A DNA stretch of 64,000 nt. Origin: Alphaproteobacteria bacterium. Its GTDB lineage: Bacteria; Pseudomonadota; Alphaproteobacteria; Oceanibaculales; Oceanibaculaceae. The stretch is from positions 62,001-126,000 of the forward strand of contig JAHJHR010000016.1 of the NCBI GenBank assembly GCA_018823745.1, read 5' to 3'. The notes under the pieces were generated by a model. It made no database searches. It worked only from the letters and a program-made list of their open reading frames with translations, and was not told the origin of the DNA. A program made the position numbers and the translations under genes. Below are positions 18,014 to 25,893 of the stretch, one piece after another (position 1 is the stretch's first letter; each line of letters starts with the position of its first letter).

Positions 18014-18709
18014 TCAGAACATCGCGATGCTTTGCGGGTTGCCGATCATGGTCAGGAATTCCCGGCGCGTGCTGGGGTCGGTGCGGAAGGCGCCCAGCAT
18101 GCGGCTGGTCACCATGGAGGTGCCGTGGGTGTTGATCCCGCGCGAGGTCATGCAGCCATGTTCGGCTTCGACGACCACCGCCACGCCCTTGGGCTCAAGT
18201 ACGTCGTTAATGGTGTTGGCGATCTGGGCCGTCAGCCGCTCCTGAATCTGCAGGCGGCGGGCATAGGCATTGACCACGCGGGCCAGCTTGGAAATTCCCA
18301 CCACGCGGTTCAGCGGCAGATAGGCGACATGCGCCCGGCCGACGATGGGCGACATGTGATGCTCGCAATGCGACACGAAGCGGATATCGCGCAGCAGCAC
18401 CATTTCGTCATAGCCATCGGTCTCGTCGAAGGTGCGTTTCAGCATCTCGACCGGATCGATGGTGTAGCCGCCGAACCATTCCTCATAGGCCTTGGCAACG
18501 CGCTTGGGCGTGTCGAGCAATCCTTCGCGCGCCGGGTCTTCGCCGGTCCAGCGCAGCAGCGTGTGCACGGCAGCCTCGGCTTCCTCGCGGGACGGGCGCA
18601 CCAGCGGCGCCTGCGACGTCAGGGCAAGGGCGGCAGCTTCCTCGGTATGCGTAACCAACGGGGTGCTTTCGGCACCTGCCGATATCTTCTTCATTCTGAC
18701 CCCCAGCAT
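18014..18709 (-). CDS. folE: GTP cyclohydrolase I
   Basis: Forms dihydroneopterin triphosphate from GTP, the first folate step. 231 residues (or 226 if the ATG at 18694, MKKISAGAE, is used). Zinc ligands Cys115 and His118 (SHCEHHM) and Cys186 (EHGCMTSRG) are present; QERLTAQIA and [15 protein letters not shown] are family hallmarks. Own terminator downstream; 149 nt from apaG, so probably separately transcribed. Confidence 0.97.
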   Translation of the reverse strand: MLGVRMKKISAGAESTPLVTHTEEAAALALTSQAPLVRPSREEAEAAVHTLLRWTGEDPAREGLLDTPKRVAKAYEEWFGGYTIDPVEMLKRTFDETDGYDEMVLLRDIRFVSHCEHHMSPIVGRAHVAYLPLNRVVGISKLARVVNAYARRLQIQERLTAQIANTINDVLEPKGVAVVVEAEHGCMTSRGINTHGTSMVTSRMLGAFRTDPSTRREFLTMIGNPQSIAMF

Positions 18710-18858
18710 AGTACCGCCCGGATTGGAGTGGAGGAGCGGCGTGCGGTCGATGGTGACGAAGTGGCGCCAGCCACCGACGCTTCAAGCGTTACCATAAAAA
18801 AAACTTTTAATTGCAGTGCCGTGTGAACCGGTCAGCCATTCCGTGCGTATCAAATGCC

Positions 18859-19251
18859 CTAATTCAGGCGAACCGATTGATGCGGGCTGTCCAGCGAGAA
18901 GGCCGGAATGGCGATGTCGAAGTGATCGCCCGTCTCGGTCTCCATGGTGTAGGCCCCCATCATGATGCCCGAGGGCGTGGTCAGCGGCGTGCCGCTGGTA
19001 TAGTCGAAACTGTCGCCGGGCCGCAGGACAGGCTGCTCTCCGACAACGCCCTCGCCGCGCACTTCCTGCGTCCGGCCCAGCGCATCGGTGATCTGCCAGA
19101 ACCGGCTGCGCAACTGCACGGTGCGGTCGCTCTGGTTTTCGATATGAACCTGATAGGCCCAGACATAGTGGCTTTCCGCCGGGGAGGACTGATCCTCCAG
19201 ATAGACCGGGCGGACCGTAACGCAGATCGATTGCGTGGTCTGGCTGTACAT
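18859..19251 (-). CDS. apaG: ApaG (CorD) protein
   Basis: 130-residue immunoglobulin-like beta-sandwich of the ApaG family. Family signatures: [45 protein letters not shown] and GAYTMET. In enterobacteria it is linked to Mg2+/Co2+ phenotypes and to apaH, but its molecular role is unclear. Start placed at ATG 19251 because GGGAGAG lies 7 nt upstream; an ATG 18 nt earlier has no such site. A 17-nt palindrome at 19364-19380 lies upstream. Confidence 0.95.
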   Translation of the reverse strand: MYSQTTQSICVTVRPVYLEDQSSPAESHYVWAYQVHIENQSDRTVQLRSRFWQITDALGRTQEVRGEGVVGEQPVLRPGDSFDYTSGTPLTTPSGIMMGAYTMETETGDHFDIAIPAFSLDSPHQSVRLN

Positions 19252-19363
19252 GGCGGTTCTCTCCCGCATCGGAACGGACGACGCTGTCCGTCAGCCTGTC
19301 ATCCTTGAAGTCGTCATGACAGGATATTTAAAACGGCGAAAGTTTTTTTCCAGATTTGCGAGT

Positions 19364-19380
19364 GCGCTTACCGTAAGCGC
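19364..19380. promoter_or_regulatory. 17-nt palindrome upstream of apaG
   Basis: GCGCTTA-CCG-TAAGCGC, a perfect 7-bp inverted repeat about 113 nt before apaG, after a T-rich stretch. Could be an operator or a small hairpin. Confidence 0.3.
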
Positions 19381-19420
19381 GCGCTTGGCCGGAATGTTCC
19401 AAATCTGATTTTCACGCAAT

Positions 19421-19452
19421 GAAAAACGCCCGGCGCAAGCAGCGCCGGGCGT
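19421..19452 (-). terminator. Terminator of the OmpA-like lipoprotein gene
   Basis: Perfect 11-bp stem (19426-19436 with 19442-19452); on the minus strand it is followed by a run of five T. It ends the transcript of the gene at 19477-20343. Confidence 0.88.
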
Positions 19453-19476
19453 CCTTGTGTCAGTAGCTGTCCGGGA

Positions 19477-20343
19477 TTAGCGGAACAGGATCACGACACG
19501 GCGGTTGGCCGGCTCGCGGACACCATCAGCGGTCGGCACGGCGAGATCGCTCTCACCCTGGCCCGAGGTGGTGATGCGGGTGGCCGAGACACCGTCGGCA
19601 ACCAGAGCGTCACGCACCGCTTCCGCACGGCGCATCGACAGACGCATGTTGTAGTCGTTCGGGCCGGAAGCATCGGCATGACCGACTACACCGATCGGCA
19701 GGTTCTGGCGACGGGCGGCGTCAGCACCCTGACGCACCATGCGCAGACCTTCCGGAGTCAGCTGGGCACTGTCAAACGCGAACAGCACCGTGTACGGACC
19801 GGCCGGGGCCGGAGTAGCCGTCGGAGTCGGCGCCGGGGCAGCGGCCGGAGCCATCGCCGTATCGACAGCCTGCATGGCCTGGAGGAACTGGCCGCGGCAG
19901 GAAGCGATATGATCCCACTGCCAGTTTTCTTCCTGCTGCTCGACCCAGCAATCAAACATTGCCTGGGCACGCGCGGCCGGGGCCGGCGCCTTGATGCGCG
20001 CCGTGCTGTCCAGCGCCGTCATCAAGCGGGCACGCGCCTGGGTCAGCTCAGGCACCTTGTCGCTCGGCAGGCTCCAACCGCTCAGCTGCTCCGGCAGGAC
20101 CAGCTCATTGCGGGAGGCGGCGAGGCCCTTTTCCGACCACCGCACCGAATCACGCCAGTCGAACATCTCGTCGGCTTCATAGGCAGACAAGGCCTTGTAT
20201 TCGGTGGTGAGCGACTGGTTGAAGGCGGATGCACCGGTCGGCTGGACCTGGCGGACTTCCTTGATAGCGCCGTAATTGGCGCAACCGGCGGCGAGCATTG
20301 CGACTGCGCCGACGGAGAAAAACTTCATCGTATTGAGAGTCAT
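19477..20343 (-). CDS. OmpA-family lipoprotein
   Basis: 288 residues. Lipoprotein signal peptide with lipobox LAAGC (Cys21), a helical N-terminal domain of about 135 residues with two cysteines (MFDCWVEQQ and SCRGQF), a Pro/Ala/Thr linker (about 165-182), and a C-terminal OmpA peptidoglycan-binding domain (VLFAFDSAQLTPEG, GHADASGPNDYNMRLSMRRAEAV, NRRVVI). Expected to anchor the outer membrane to peptidoglycan. Monocistronic with its own terminator. The domain at residues 25-160 is not one I can name. Confidence 0.9.
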   Translation of the reverse strand: MTLNTMKFFSVGAVAMLAAGCANYGAIKEVRQVQPTGASAFNQSLTTEYKALSAYEADEMFDWRDSVRWSEKGLAASRNELVLPEQLSGWSLPSDKVPELTQARARLMTALDSTARIKAPAPAARAQAMFDCWVEQQEENWQWDHIASCRGQFLQAMQAVDTAMAPAAAPAPTPTATPAPAGPYTVLFAFDSAQLTPEGLRMVRQGADAARRQNLPIGVVGHADASGPNDYNMRLSMRRAEAVRDALVADGVSATRITTSGQGESDLAVPTADGVREPANRRVVILFR

Positions 20344-20590
20344 GGGGACCCCTTTCTGGTTCCTAGTCCGCTGCCAAGACGCAGGCGAGCGGCGTTATTC
20401 CTCTGACATCGTCTTGTGCTTGCGGGCCGGTCGTGGTGTGCGGTCGGAAAATCGCAGCGCTTCGAGGCGGATGTCGTGATGGTCTCTAAATCCTCGATAC
20501 CTATAGGAACCGAATATCCCAGCCAAAGTTCCGGGGGTTATGTCGAATATACAAAAAAACTAACCGATCAGAATACCGCGCCCGGCCGCC

Positions 20591-21265
20591 TTACCGGCGC
20601 AACCCGATACCGTTCGGCGAAGGCGTCAAGGATTCCAATCGGATAACCTGCCCGCCCTCGGGCGCGTCCTGGATATCGTGCGTGACCATCAGGACCGGTA
20701 ATTTTCGCCGCGCCGCGTGATCAAAGACGAAATGACGGAACCGTTCGCGCAGATCGGCGTCCAGCTTGCCGAAAGGCTCGTCCAGCAACAGCAGCTTCGG
20801 ATCGGACAGCAACAGGCGCATCAGCGCCACCCGGGCGCGCTGCCCGCCCGACAGGGTGGCCGGGTCGCGGTCGGCGAAACCCGCCATATCAGCCTCCACC
20901 AGCGCTTCGTCGATCCGCGCCCTCCGTGCGGCCCGGTCGCGCAGGCTCGCCGGCAGGCCGAACCCCAGATTGCCGCCGACCGAGAGATGCGGAAACAGCA
21001 AATCATCCTGGAACAGGATGCCGATGCGCCGATGCTCCGGCGCCAGAGACGTGACATCCCGGTCCTCGATCAGTACCTGTCCTTCAGCCCGGAAGGCCGG
21101 GTCCAGGGTGCCGCACAGGAAGGCCAGCAGGCTGGATTTCCCGACGCCGCTGGGCCCCATCAGCGTCGCCACCTCCCCCGCCCCCAGCGCCAGGTCGAGA
21201 CGCTCGATCAGCGGTGCGTCCTGCAGCCAGAGCCGGACACCGCACAGACGCAGCCCGGCCGTCAT
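20591..21265 (-). CDS. ynjD: ABC transporter ATP-binding protein (YnjD-like)
   Basis: Cytosolic ATPase of a three-gene importer. 224 residues with Walker A GPSGVGKSS (37-45), Q-loop ILFQDDLLFPHLSV, signature LSGGQRARVAL and Walker B LLLLDEPFG. The frame stays open far upstream inside the permease gene; ATG 21265, overlapping the permease stop as ATGA, is the real start. Gene order binding protein-permease-ATPase and the fused double permease match E. coli ynjBCD. Substrate unknown; thiamine has been suggested for that family. Confidence 0.9.
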   Translation of the reverse strand: MTAGLRLCGVRLWLQDAPLIERLDLALGAGEVATLMGPSGVGKSSLLAFLCGTLDPAFRAEGQVLIEDRDVTSLAPEHRRIGILFQDDLLFPHLSVGGNLGFGLPASLRDRAARRARIDEALVEADMAGFADRDPATLSGGQRARVALMRLLLSDPKLLLLDEPFGKLDADLRERFRHFVFDHAARRKLPVLMVTHDIQDAPEGGQVIRLESLTPSPNGIGLRR

Positions 21266-22953
21266 GACACCCCCCTGAGGCCGGAGCGGTGGCGATACAG
21301 CCAGGCCGGTAGCAGCAGGGCCAGCCAGAAGCCCAGGAACGGCAGCGCGCCCTGCAGGAAGGCATAGATGCCGATGACGCGCCGATTGGCCCCGGAGGCC
21401 AGGCTGACCGCTTCCGTCGTCAGCGTGGCATAGCGCCCGGCCCCGGCGAACAGAGTCGGCAGATACTGGCCGATGGAAACCGCGAAGCCGATGGCGGCGG
21501 CAATCAAGATCGGGCGCAGCAGGATCGGCAGTTTCACCTGCCAGAACACCCGGAACGCCCCCGCCCCCAAACACTGTGCCGTACGCGTGTAGCGCGCATC
21601 CAGCGCCCGGTAGGGATCGGCCAGCGCCAGAAACACATAAGGCAGGACGAAAAGCAGATGGCTCCAGACCAGCGCGATGGCCGTACCATCCAGCCCGACC
21701 CGGACCAGCAGAATTTGCGCCCCGAAGAGAAAGCCGATCTGCGGCACCAGCAAGGGCGCATAGAGCAGCCATAGCCCGCGCTGGGAGAGCCCATGGCCGC
21801 GGCGCTGTTCCTGCTCCAGGCAGCCCAGCACCAGCAGCAGCGCCGCCAGCGTGGCCGCCCCCGCCAGCCAGAGCGTGGTGGAGAGCGGCATCGCCACCGC
21901 ATCGGCCTGCCGCATCCAGCCCTCCAGCGTCACTGTCGGAGGCAAGGCGTCGGGATAGCGCCAGGCACCCGCCAGCGACCACAGCCCCAGCACCGCCATC
22001 GACAGGATGGAAAGGGTCAGCGCCAGCCCGCCAATTGTGCCGGCCAGCACTGCCGGCAGAATACGCGCCACCCAGCCAGCACCGCGCCCGCCAGCGGCGG
22101 CCCAGATGATACCGAGCCGGGCGATGCCGGTTTCGATGCCCCGGCATAGCAGAATCGCGGCGACGACGAGTCCGCACAGCAGCACCGCCCCGGCGGCAGC
22201 CTGGAAGCGCATCGCGAGATCGGGATCGTTGAACCAGCGCAACACCAGCACGGCCAGCGGTGGCGGCGTGCCGGGGGCCAGGATGATCGCCATGTCGACG
22301 GTCGACAGCCCATAGGCCAGCACCGCGTAAAGCGGCAGGCGTATCTGCCGGTAGACCAGCGGCAGCACCGCCTTCAGCCAGGCGGTCGCCGGGCCATAGC
22401 CGAGCGACCGGGCAACCCGCAGCATCTGCGCCGCCGGCACCTGGTTCAGTGCGGCAATCATCAGCAGCAGCAGGAAGGGTGTCTCCTTCATCGCCAGCGC
22501 CAGGGTCAGCGACAGGCCGAGCGGATCGGCAACGCTGGCGATATCCGGCGGCCTGTCCCAGCCGGTCAGCCAGGGCGAGATCAGCCGGGCGAGCCAGCCG
22601 CTGGGCGCGATCAGGAAGGCGAAGCCGATGGCCAGCGCGGCATGCGGCAGAGCAAGCAGCGGCGCAAGCACCCCGCGCAGCCGGACAAACCAGCGCGTCT
22701 CATGAAACGCCGCGCAGATCCCGACCGCCAGAAACAAGGCCAGCACTGTGGAAAGAATTCCGCTGGCAAGGGTCAGCGACAGCGACCGGGCAATGCCGGG
22801 ATAGTCCAGCAGAGCCTGCCACGGCGCCAGCACGCCGATGCCCGGCCCCAGCGCCGGCAGATAGCCGAAAGCCGGCAGCAGCGTGCCGGCCAGCCCGGCC
22901 ACCACCGGGCCAAGGAACAGCAGCAGGGTCAAGGGCGGGACAAGGCGCAGCAT
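21262..22953 (-). CDS. ynjC: ABC transporter permease, fused two-domain (YnjC-like)
   Basis: 563 residues with about twelve membrane helices arranged as two binding-protein-dependent permease domains in one chain; the EAA-like loops are at about VARSLGYGPATAWLKAVLP and TAQCLGAGAFRVFWQVKLP. The two-domain layout and operon place it with iron/thiamine-type (ThiP/FbpB/YnjC) permeases. The ATG is 1 nt after the stop of the binding-protein gene, and the 3' end overlaps the ATPase gene. Confidence 0.92.
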   Translation of the reverse strand: MLRLVPPLTLLLFLGPVVAGLAGTLLPAFGYLPALGPGIGVLAPWQALLDYPGIARSLSLTLASGILSTVLALFLAVGICAAFHETRWFVRLRGVLAPLLALPHAALAIGFAFLIAPSGWLARLISPWLTGWDRPPDIASVADPLGLSLTLALAMKETPFLLLLMIAALNQVPAAQMLRVARSLGYGPATAWLKAVLPLVYRQIRLPLYAVLAYGLSTVDMAIILAPGTPPPLAVLVLRWFNDPDLAMRFQAAAGAVLLCGLVVAAILLCRGIETGIARLGIIWAAAGGRGAGWVARILPAVLAGTIGGLALTLSILSMAVLGLWSLAGAWRYPDALPPTVTLEGWMRQADAVAMPLSTTLWLAGAATLAALLLVLGCLEQEQRRGHGLSQRGLWLLYAPLLVPQIGFLFGAQILLVRVGLDGTAIALVWSHLLFVLPYVFLALADPYRALDARYTRTAQCLGAGAFRVFWQVKLPILLRPILIAAAIGFAVSIGQYLPTLFAGAGRYATLTTEAVSLASGANRRVIGIYAFLQGALPFLGFWLALLLPAWLYRHRSGLRGVS

Positions 22954-22954
22954 G

Positions 22955-24169
22955 TCAGCGGTTATAGCGCGCCAGCCACTCCGCTTCGATGCGTGTCATC
23001 CAGCTGGGATGCGGTTCCGGCAGGGCGGTGCCGAGTTCCGCATCCGACAAGGTGGCGATGCCGCGCTCGATGGCGGCGAAACGCTGCTGCCCGGCTGCGG
23101 GCAAGGCGTCGAGGTCGAGCACGGTGAAATCACCCCAATGGGCCGGGTCCTGCTTGCGGGCCTGGGCTTCCGGCGACAACAGGTAATTGGCGACCACCAT
23201 CGCCCCCTGCTTCGCCCGGGCATTGAACGGAATGGCGACGAAATGCGTGTTGCCGATGGTGCCGCCCTGCAGCACGAAGGTCCGCACGGTTTTCGGCAGC
23301 CTGTCCTCGGCGATCAGCGCCGAGGCCTCGCCCGGATGGAAGGACAGCGCCATATCGACCTCGCCATCATCCAGCAGCTGGCGCAGCGCCGGCCCGGTCT
23401 TCGGGAAGCCCTGGCCCTGGCGCCACAGATGGGGGTGCAAGGCATCGAGATAGGCCCAGAGTGGCGCGCTCACCCCGGCGAAGGACGCTTCATCCACCGC
23501 CCGCAGCAGCACCGACGGATCGGCCGCCAATTCGCTCAAGGCCTGTTTCAGGAAGGTGGAGCCGATAAAATCCGGCGGCGCCGGATAGGTGAAGCGTCCG
23601 GGGTTTGCCCGCGCCCAGTCGATAAAGCCCGGGATAGTGCGCGGTGGTGCTGAAACCCGCGCGGTGTCGACCATGAAGACGAATTGCGCCATGCCCCAGG
23701 GCGCTTCCAGCCCGTCGGTCGGTACAGTGAAATCGACCAGCGTGGTCGGCTTGCCCATCACATCGACCAGCGCGAAATTCGGCAAGGCCTGGGTGAAGGG
23801 GCCGTGGAGCAGGCCGTTCTGCTTCATGGCAGCAAAATTCTCGCCATTCAGCCAGATCAGATCGACCGATCCGTCGCTGGTCCGCCCCGCCGCCTTTTCC
23901 GCCAGGACGCGGGATACCGCCTCGCCGGTATCCGACAGCTTCACATGCCGCAGGGTTACGCCGTATTCCGCCTGCACCTTTTCTGCGACCCACTGGATAT
24001 AGCCATTGATACGCTCATCGCCGGCCCAGGCATTCCAGTAGACGGTCTGGCCGCGCGCCGCCTTCAGCGTGTCCTGCCAATCCGCCGCCTGTGCCGGGAC
24101 AGAGAAGAACGCCGCAAGGGCGAGCACAACTGCCCCTATTCGTGCCTGACCGCGCAGCCAGTGCCTCAT
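22955..24169 (-). CDS. ynjB: ABC transporter substrate-binding protein (YnjB-like)
   Basis: Periplasmic binding protein of about 404 residues with a Sec signal peptide ending near FFSVPAQAA. The mature part starts ADWQDTLKAARGQTVYWNAW and contains WLNGENFAAMKQNGLL and LEAPWGMAQFVFMVD, as in YnjB. Three consecutive ATGs occur at 24175, 24172 and 24169; the last has the best spacing to the GGGGG Shine-Dalgarno, and a further in-frame ATG lies at 24199. First gene of ynjBCD. Ligand not predictable here; I saw no TPP riboswitch upstream. Confidence 0.9.
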   Translation of the reverse strand: MRHWLRGQARIGAVVLALAAFFSVPAQAADWQDTLKAARGQTVYWNAWAGDERINGYIQWVAEKVQAEYGVTLRHVKLSDTGEAVSRVLAEKAAGRTSDGSVDLIWLNGENFAAMKQNGLLHGPFTQALPNFALVDVMGKPTTLVDFTVPTDGLEAPWGMAQFVFMVDTARVSAPPRTIPGFIDWARANPGRFTYPAPPDFIGSTFLKQALSELAADPSVLLRAVDEASFAGVSAPLWAYLDALHPHLWRQGQGFPKTGPALRQLLDDGEVDMALSFHPGEASALIAEDRLPKTVRTFVLQGGTIGNTHFVAIPFNARAKQGAMVVANYLLSPEAQARKQDPAHWGDFTVLDLDALPAAGQQRFAAIERGIATLSDAELGTALPEPHPSWMTRIEAEWLARYNR

Positions 24170-24334
24170 CATCATCCCCCGATGGCTGTAAACCTGCATC
24201 CTGTCATACAGGGATTGCCGGTGGGATGTCAGGGGGCGGACAGGCCTATCACGCAGCTTTGAAGGCGCGTACGACAGGCTGCCGGCTGACTCTTGCCCGG
24301 CCTGACGCCATCGCCTATAAAGGCTTCAACAAAA

Positions 24335-24408
24335 GCGGGTGTAGCTCAATGGTAGAGCAGCAGCTTCCCAAGCTGACGACGAGGGTTCGATTCCCTTCAC
24401 CCGCTCCA
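24335..24408 (+). tRNA. tRNA-Gly (CCC)
   Basis: Cloverleaf read by eye: acceptor GCGGGTG/CACCCGC, D stem GCTC/GAGC, anticodon loop TTCCCAA with CCC at 24367-24369, T arm GAGGG-TTCGATT-CCCTT, discriminator T and encoded CCA (24406-24408). The top pair of the anticodon stem (27-43) is a G-A mismatch. Decodes GGG. A terminator follows. Confidence 0.95.
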
Positions 24409-24482
24409 GAAGTCAGCTCCAGATATTCCCGGCGTTGGTTCCGGCCCTGAACCTGCCAGCGCTGAAGCGACCCCAAATGCGA

Positions 24483-24519
24483 CGACCCCGCCCGATTGCT
24501 CGGGCGGGGTCGCTGTTTG
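24483..24519 (+). terminator. Terminator after tRNA-Gly
   Basis: Perfect 12-bp GC-rich stem (24483-24494 with 24501-24512), ATTGCT loop, then CTGTTTGT. Strong hairpin, modest T-tract. Confidence 0.75.
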
Positions 24520-24575
24520 TCGGGGCGCAGGGATGAGGCGGACCGGCAAACATTGCCTGATCGAATGAAATCCGA

Positions 24576-24806
24576 TCAGTCGTCCTTGTTCTTGTCGTAG
24601 ATGTAGCCGCCAGCCGCACCGGCAGCACCACCCAGAAGGGCACCGCCCACGGCACTGCCGCCGGTGATGGCGCCGATCGCCGCGCCGCCCGCAGCACCGG
24701 CGGCGCCGCCGGTCAGCGTGCGCTGCTGGGTGGAATTCATGTCGGAACAGGCGCCGATACCAACGCCGGCGATGATGGCGAGCACTGCCAAAGGTTTCAT
24801 GGTCAT
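24576..24806 (-). CDS. Small glycine-zipper lipoprotein
   Basis: 76 residues from ATG 24806 (GAAGGGAAG upstream; a longer frame exists). Signal peptide with lipobox IGAC, then a Gly/Ala-zipper region of GxxxG repeats (GGAAGAAGGAAIGAITGG and more) as in Rick_17kDa/YMGG surface proteins, ending YIYDKNKDD. Probably an outer-membrane-associated small lipoprotein. Same strand as the PRC-barrel gene, whose stop lies 56 nt upstream. Confidence 0.85.
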   Translation of the reverse strand: MTMKPLAVLAIIAGVGIGACSDMNSTQQRTLTGGAAGAAGGAAIGAITGGSAVGGALLGGAAGAAGGYIYDKNKDD

Positions 24807-24862
24807 AATTGCTTCCCTTCTGATTAGGGGACAGATGACGGGGAGGCCGGGCAACGCCGTGC

Positions 24863-25678
24863 TTAGCGCACGACCTTGACCTGAGCCTCTACCGCCTGGT
24901 TGAATTGAAGTTCGGTCATCCCGACGATCATGGTCTTTGACGCCTCGTCGAACCGGATTTCGCTGGGCGGCAGGGTCAGCTGCTTTTCACCAAGCCCCAT
25001 CAGCCCGCCGGTTCCGATCACGACTTCCTGGATCATCTTGCCATCGGCGCCCAGGACAACGTCCTTGACCTGGCCAACTTTCTTGCCGTCGCTGGACTGC
25101 ACATCCTTGCCGACAATCGCGGCCAGATCGGCCGTAAAGCCGGAAGTGGCCTTGCCGGCCGCCTTCATGTCGCCATCCGAGCCCAGGGCAACCGCATTCT
25201 CGACGGTCTTCTTGAACTCGGCCTCGCTCATGTCGATGCGGACCGTGCCATCAATCTCATTGGTGGCGATCTTGTCGGCGGGCACGGCAACCTGCTTTTC
25301 GCCCAGCCCCAGAACGCCGCCGGTGCCGATAACGACCTGCTGAACGCGCCCGGCACCCTCGGTGGCGACAATATCCTTCACCGTACCGACCGATTTGCCG
25401 TCGGTGGTCGTGACGGTCTTGCCGACAATGGTATTGGCCAGGCCGCTGGTGCCAGAAACGACATTCTCGCCCGACTTGACCACGCTATCGACAGCATTGC
25501 CGATATCCTTGCCAATGCCGCGGACAGTGCTGCCCAGCCCGCCGGTTGCGTTACCGGTATCGGTCTGCGTGGTGGCGCTGCCCGAGACACCGGCACTCTG
25601 GGCCATTACAGGGCTGGCTGCGAGAAGTGGCGCCGCAAGCGCGATGGCGGAAACGGTGGCGATAAGTTCCTTGCGCAT
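24863..25678 (-). CDS. Exported protein with two PRC-barrel domains
   Basis: 271 residues with a Sec signal peptide (cleavage near SPVMAQS), a low-complexity Ser/Thr/Gly region, then two tandem PRC-barrel repeats: one around VGKTVTTTDGKSVGTVKDIV and one around VGKDVQSSDGKKVGQVKDVV, each followed by QxVVIGTGGxxGLGEKQ. The internal duplication is obvious. PRC-barrels are found in RimM, photosystem H subunits and sporulation proteins; periplasmic ones are often stress proteins of unknown role. AAAGGAGGG precedes the ATG. Confidence 0.9.
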   Translation of the reverse strand: MRKELIATVSAIALAAPLLAASPVMAQSAGVSGSATTQTDTGNATGGLGSTVRGIGKDIGNAVDSVVKSGENVVSGTSGLANTIVGKTVTTTDGKSVGTVKDIVATEGAGRVQQVVIGTGGVLGLGEKQVAVPADKIATNEIDGTVRIDMSEAEFKKTVENAVALGSDGDMKAAGKATSGFTADLAAIVGKDVQSSDGKKVGQVKDVVLGADGKMIQEVVIGTGGLMGLGEKQLTLPPSEIRFDEASKTMIVGMTELQFNQAVEAQVKVVR

Positions 25679-25893
25679 GAGTCCCTCCTTTCAGGACCGT
25701 CTCGCCCCCGGAAGGGGCGGCTATGCATGATGCAAGGAGAGAATCGAGACGGCCGTCCGGGCACACGAAATCGCTCAATACGGCGGCACAGGATTCCTCC
25801 TAGCTCAACCATATCAACGCCACCGGGAAGAACTTCGTTCCGCCCGCCCCAACAATGCCCAAATCAATACCGGAATACCGGAGACCAGTAGCC

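Noticed and set aside
24170..24334. TPP riboswitch upstream of ynjB
   Set aside because: No CUGAGA or other conserved TPP-core segment was found on the minus strand upstream of the gene.
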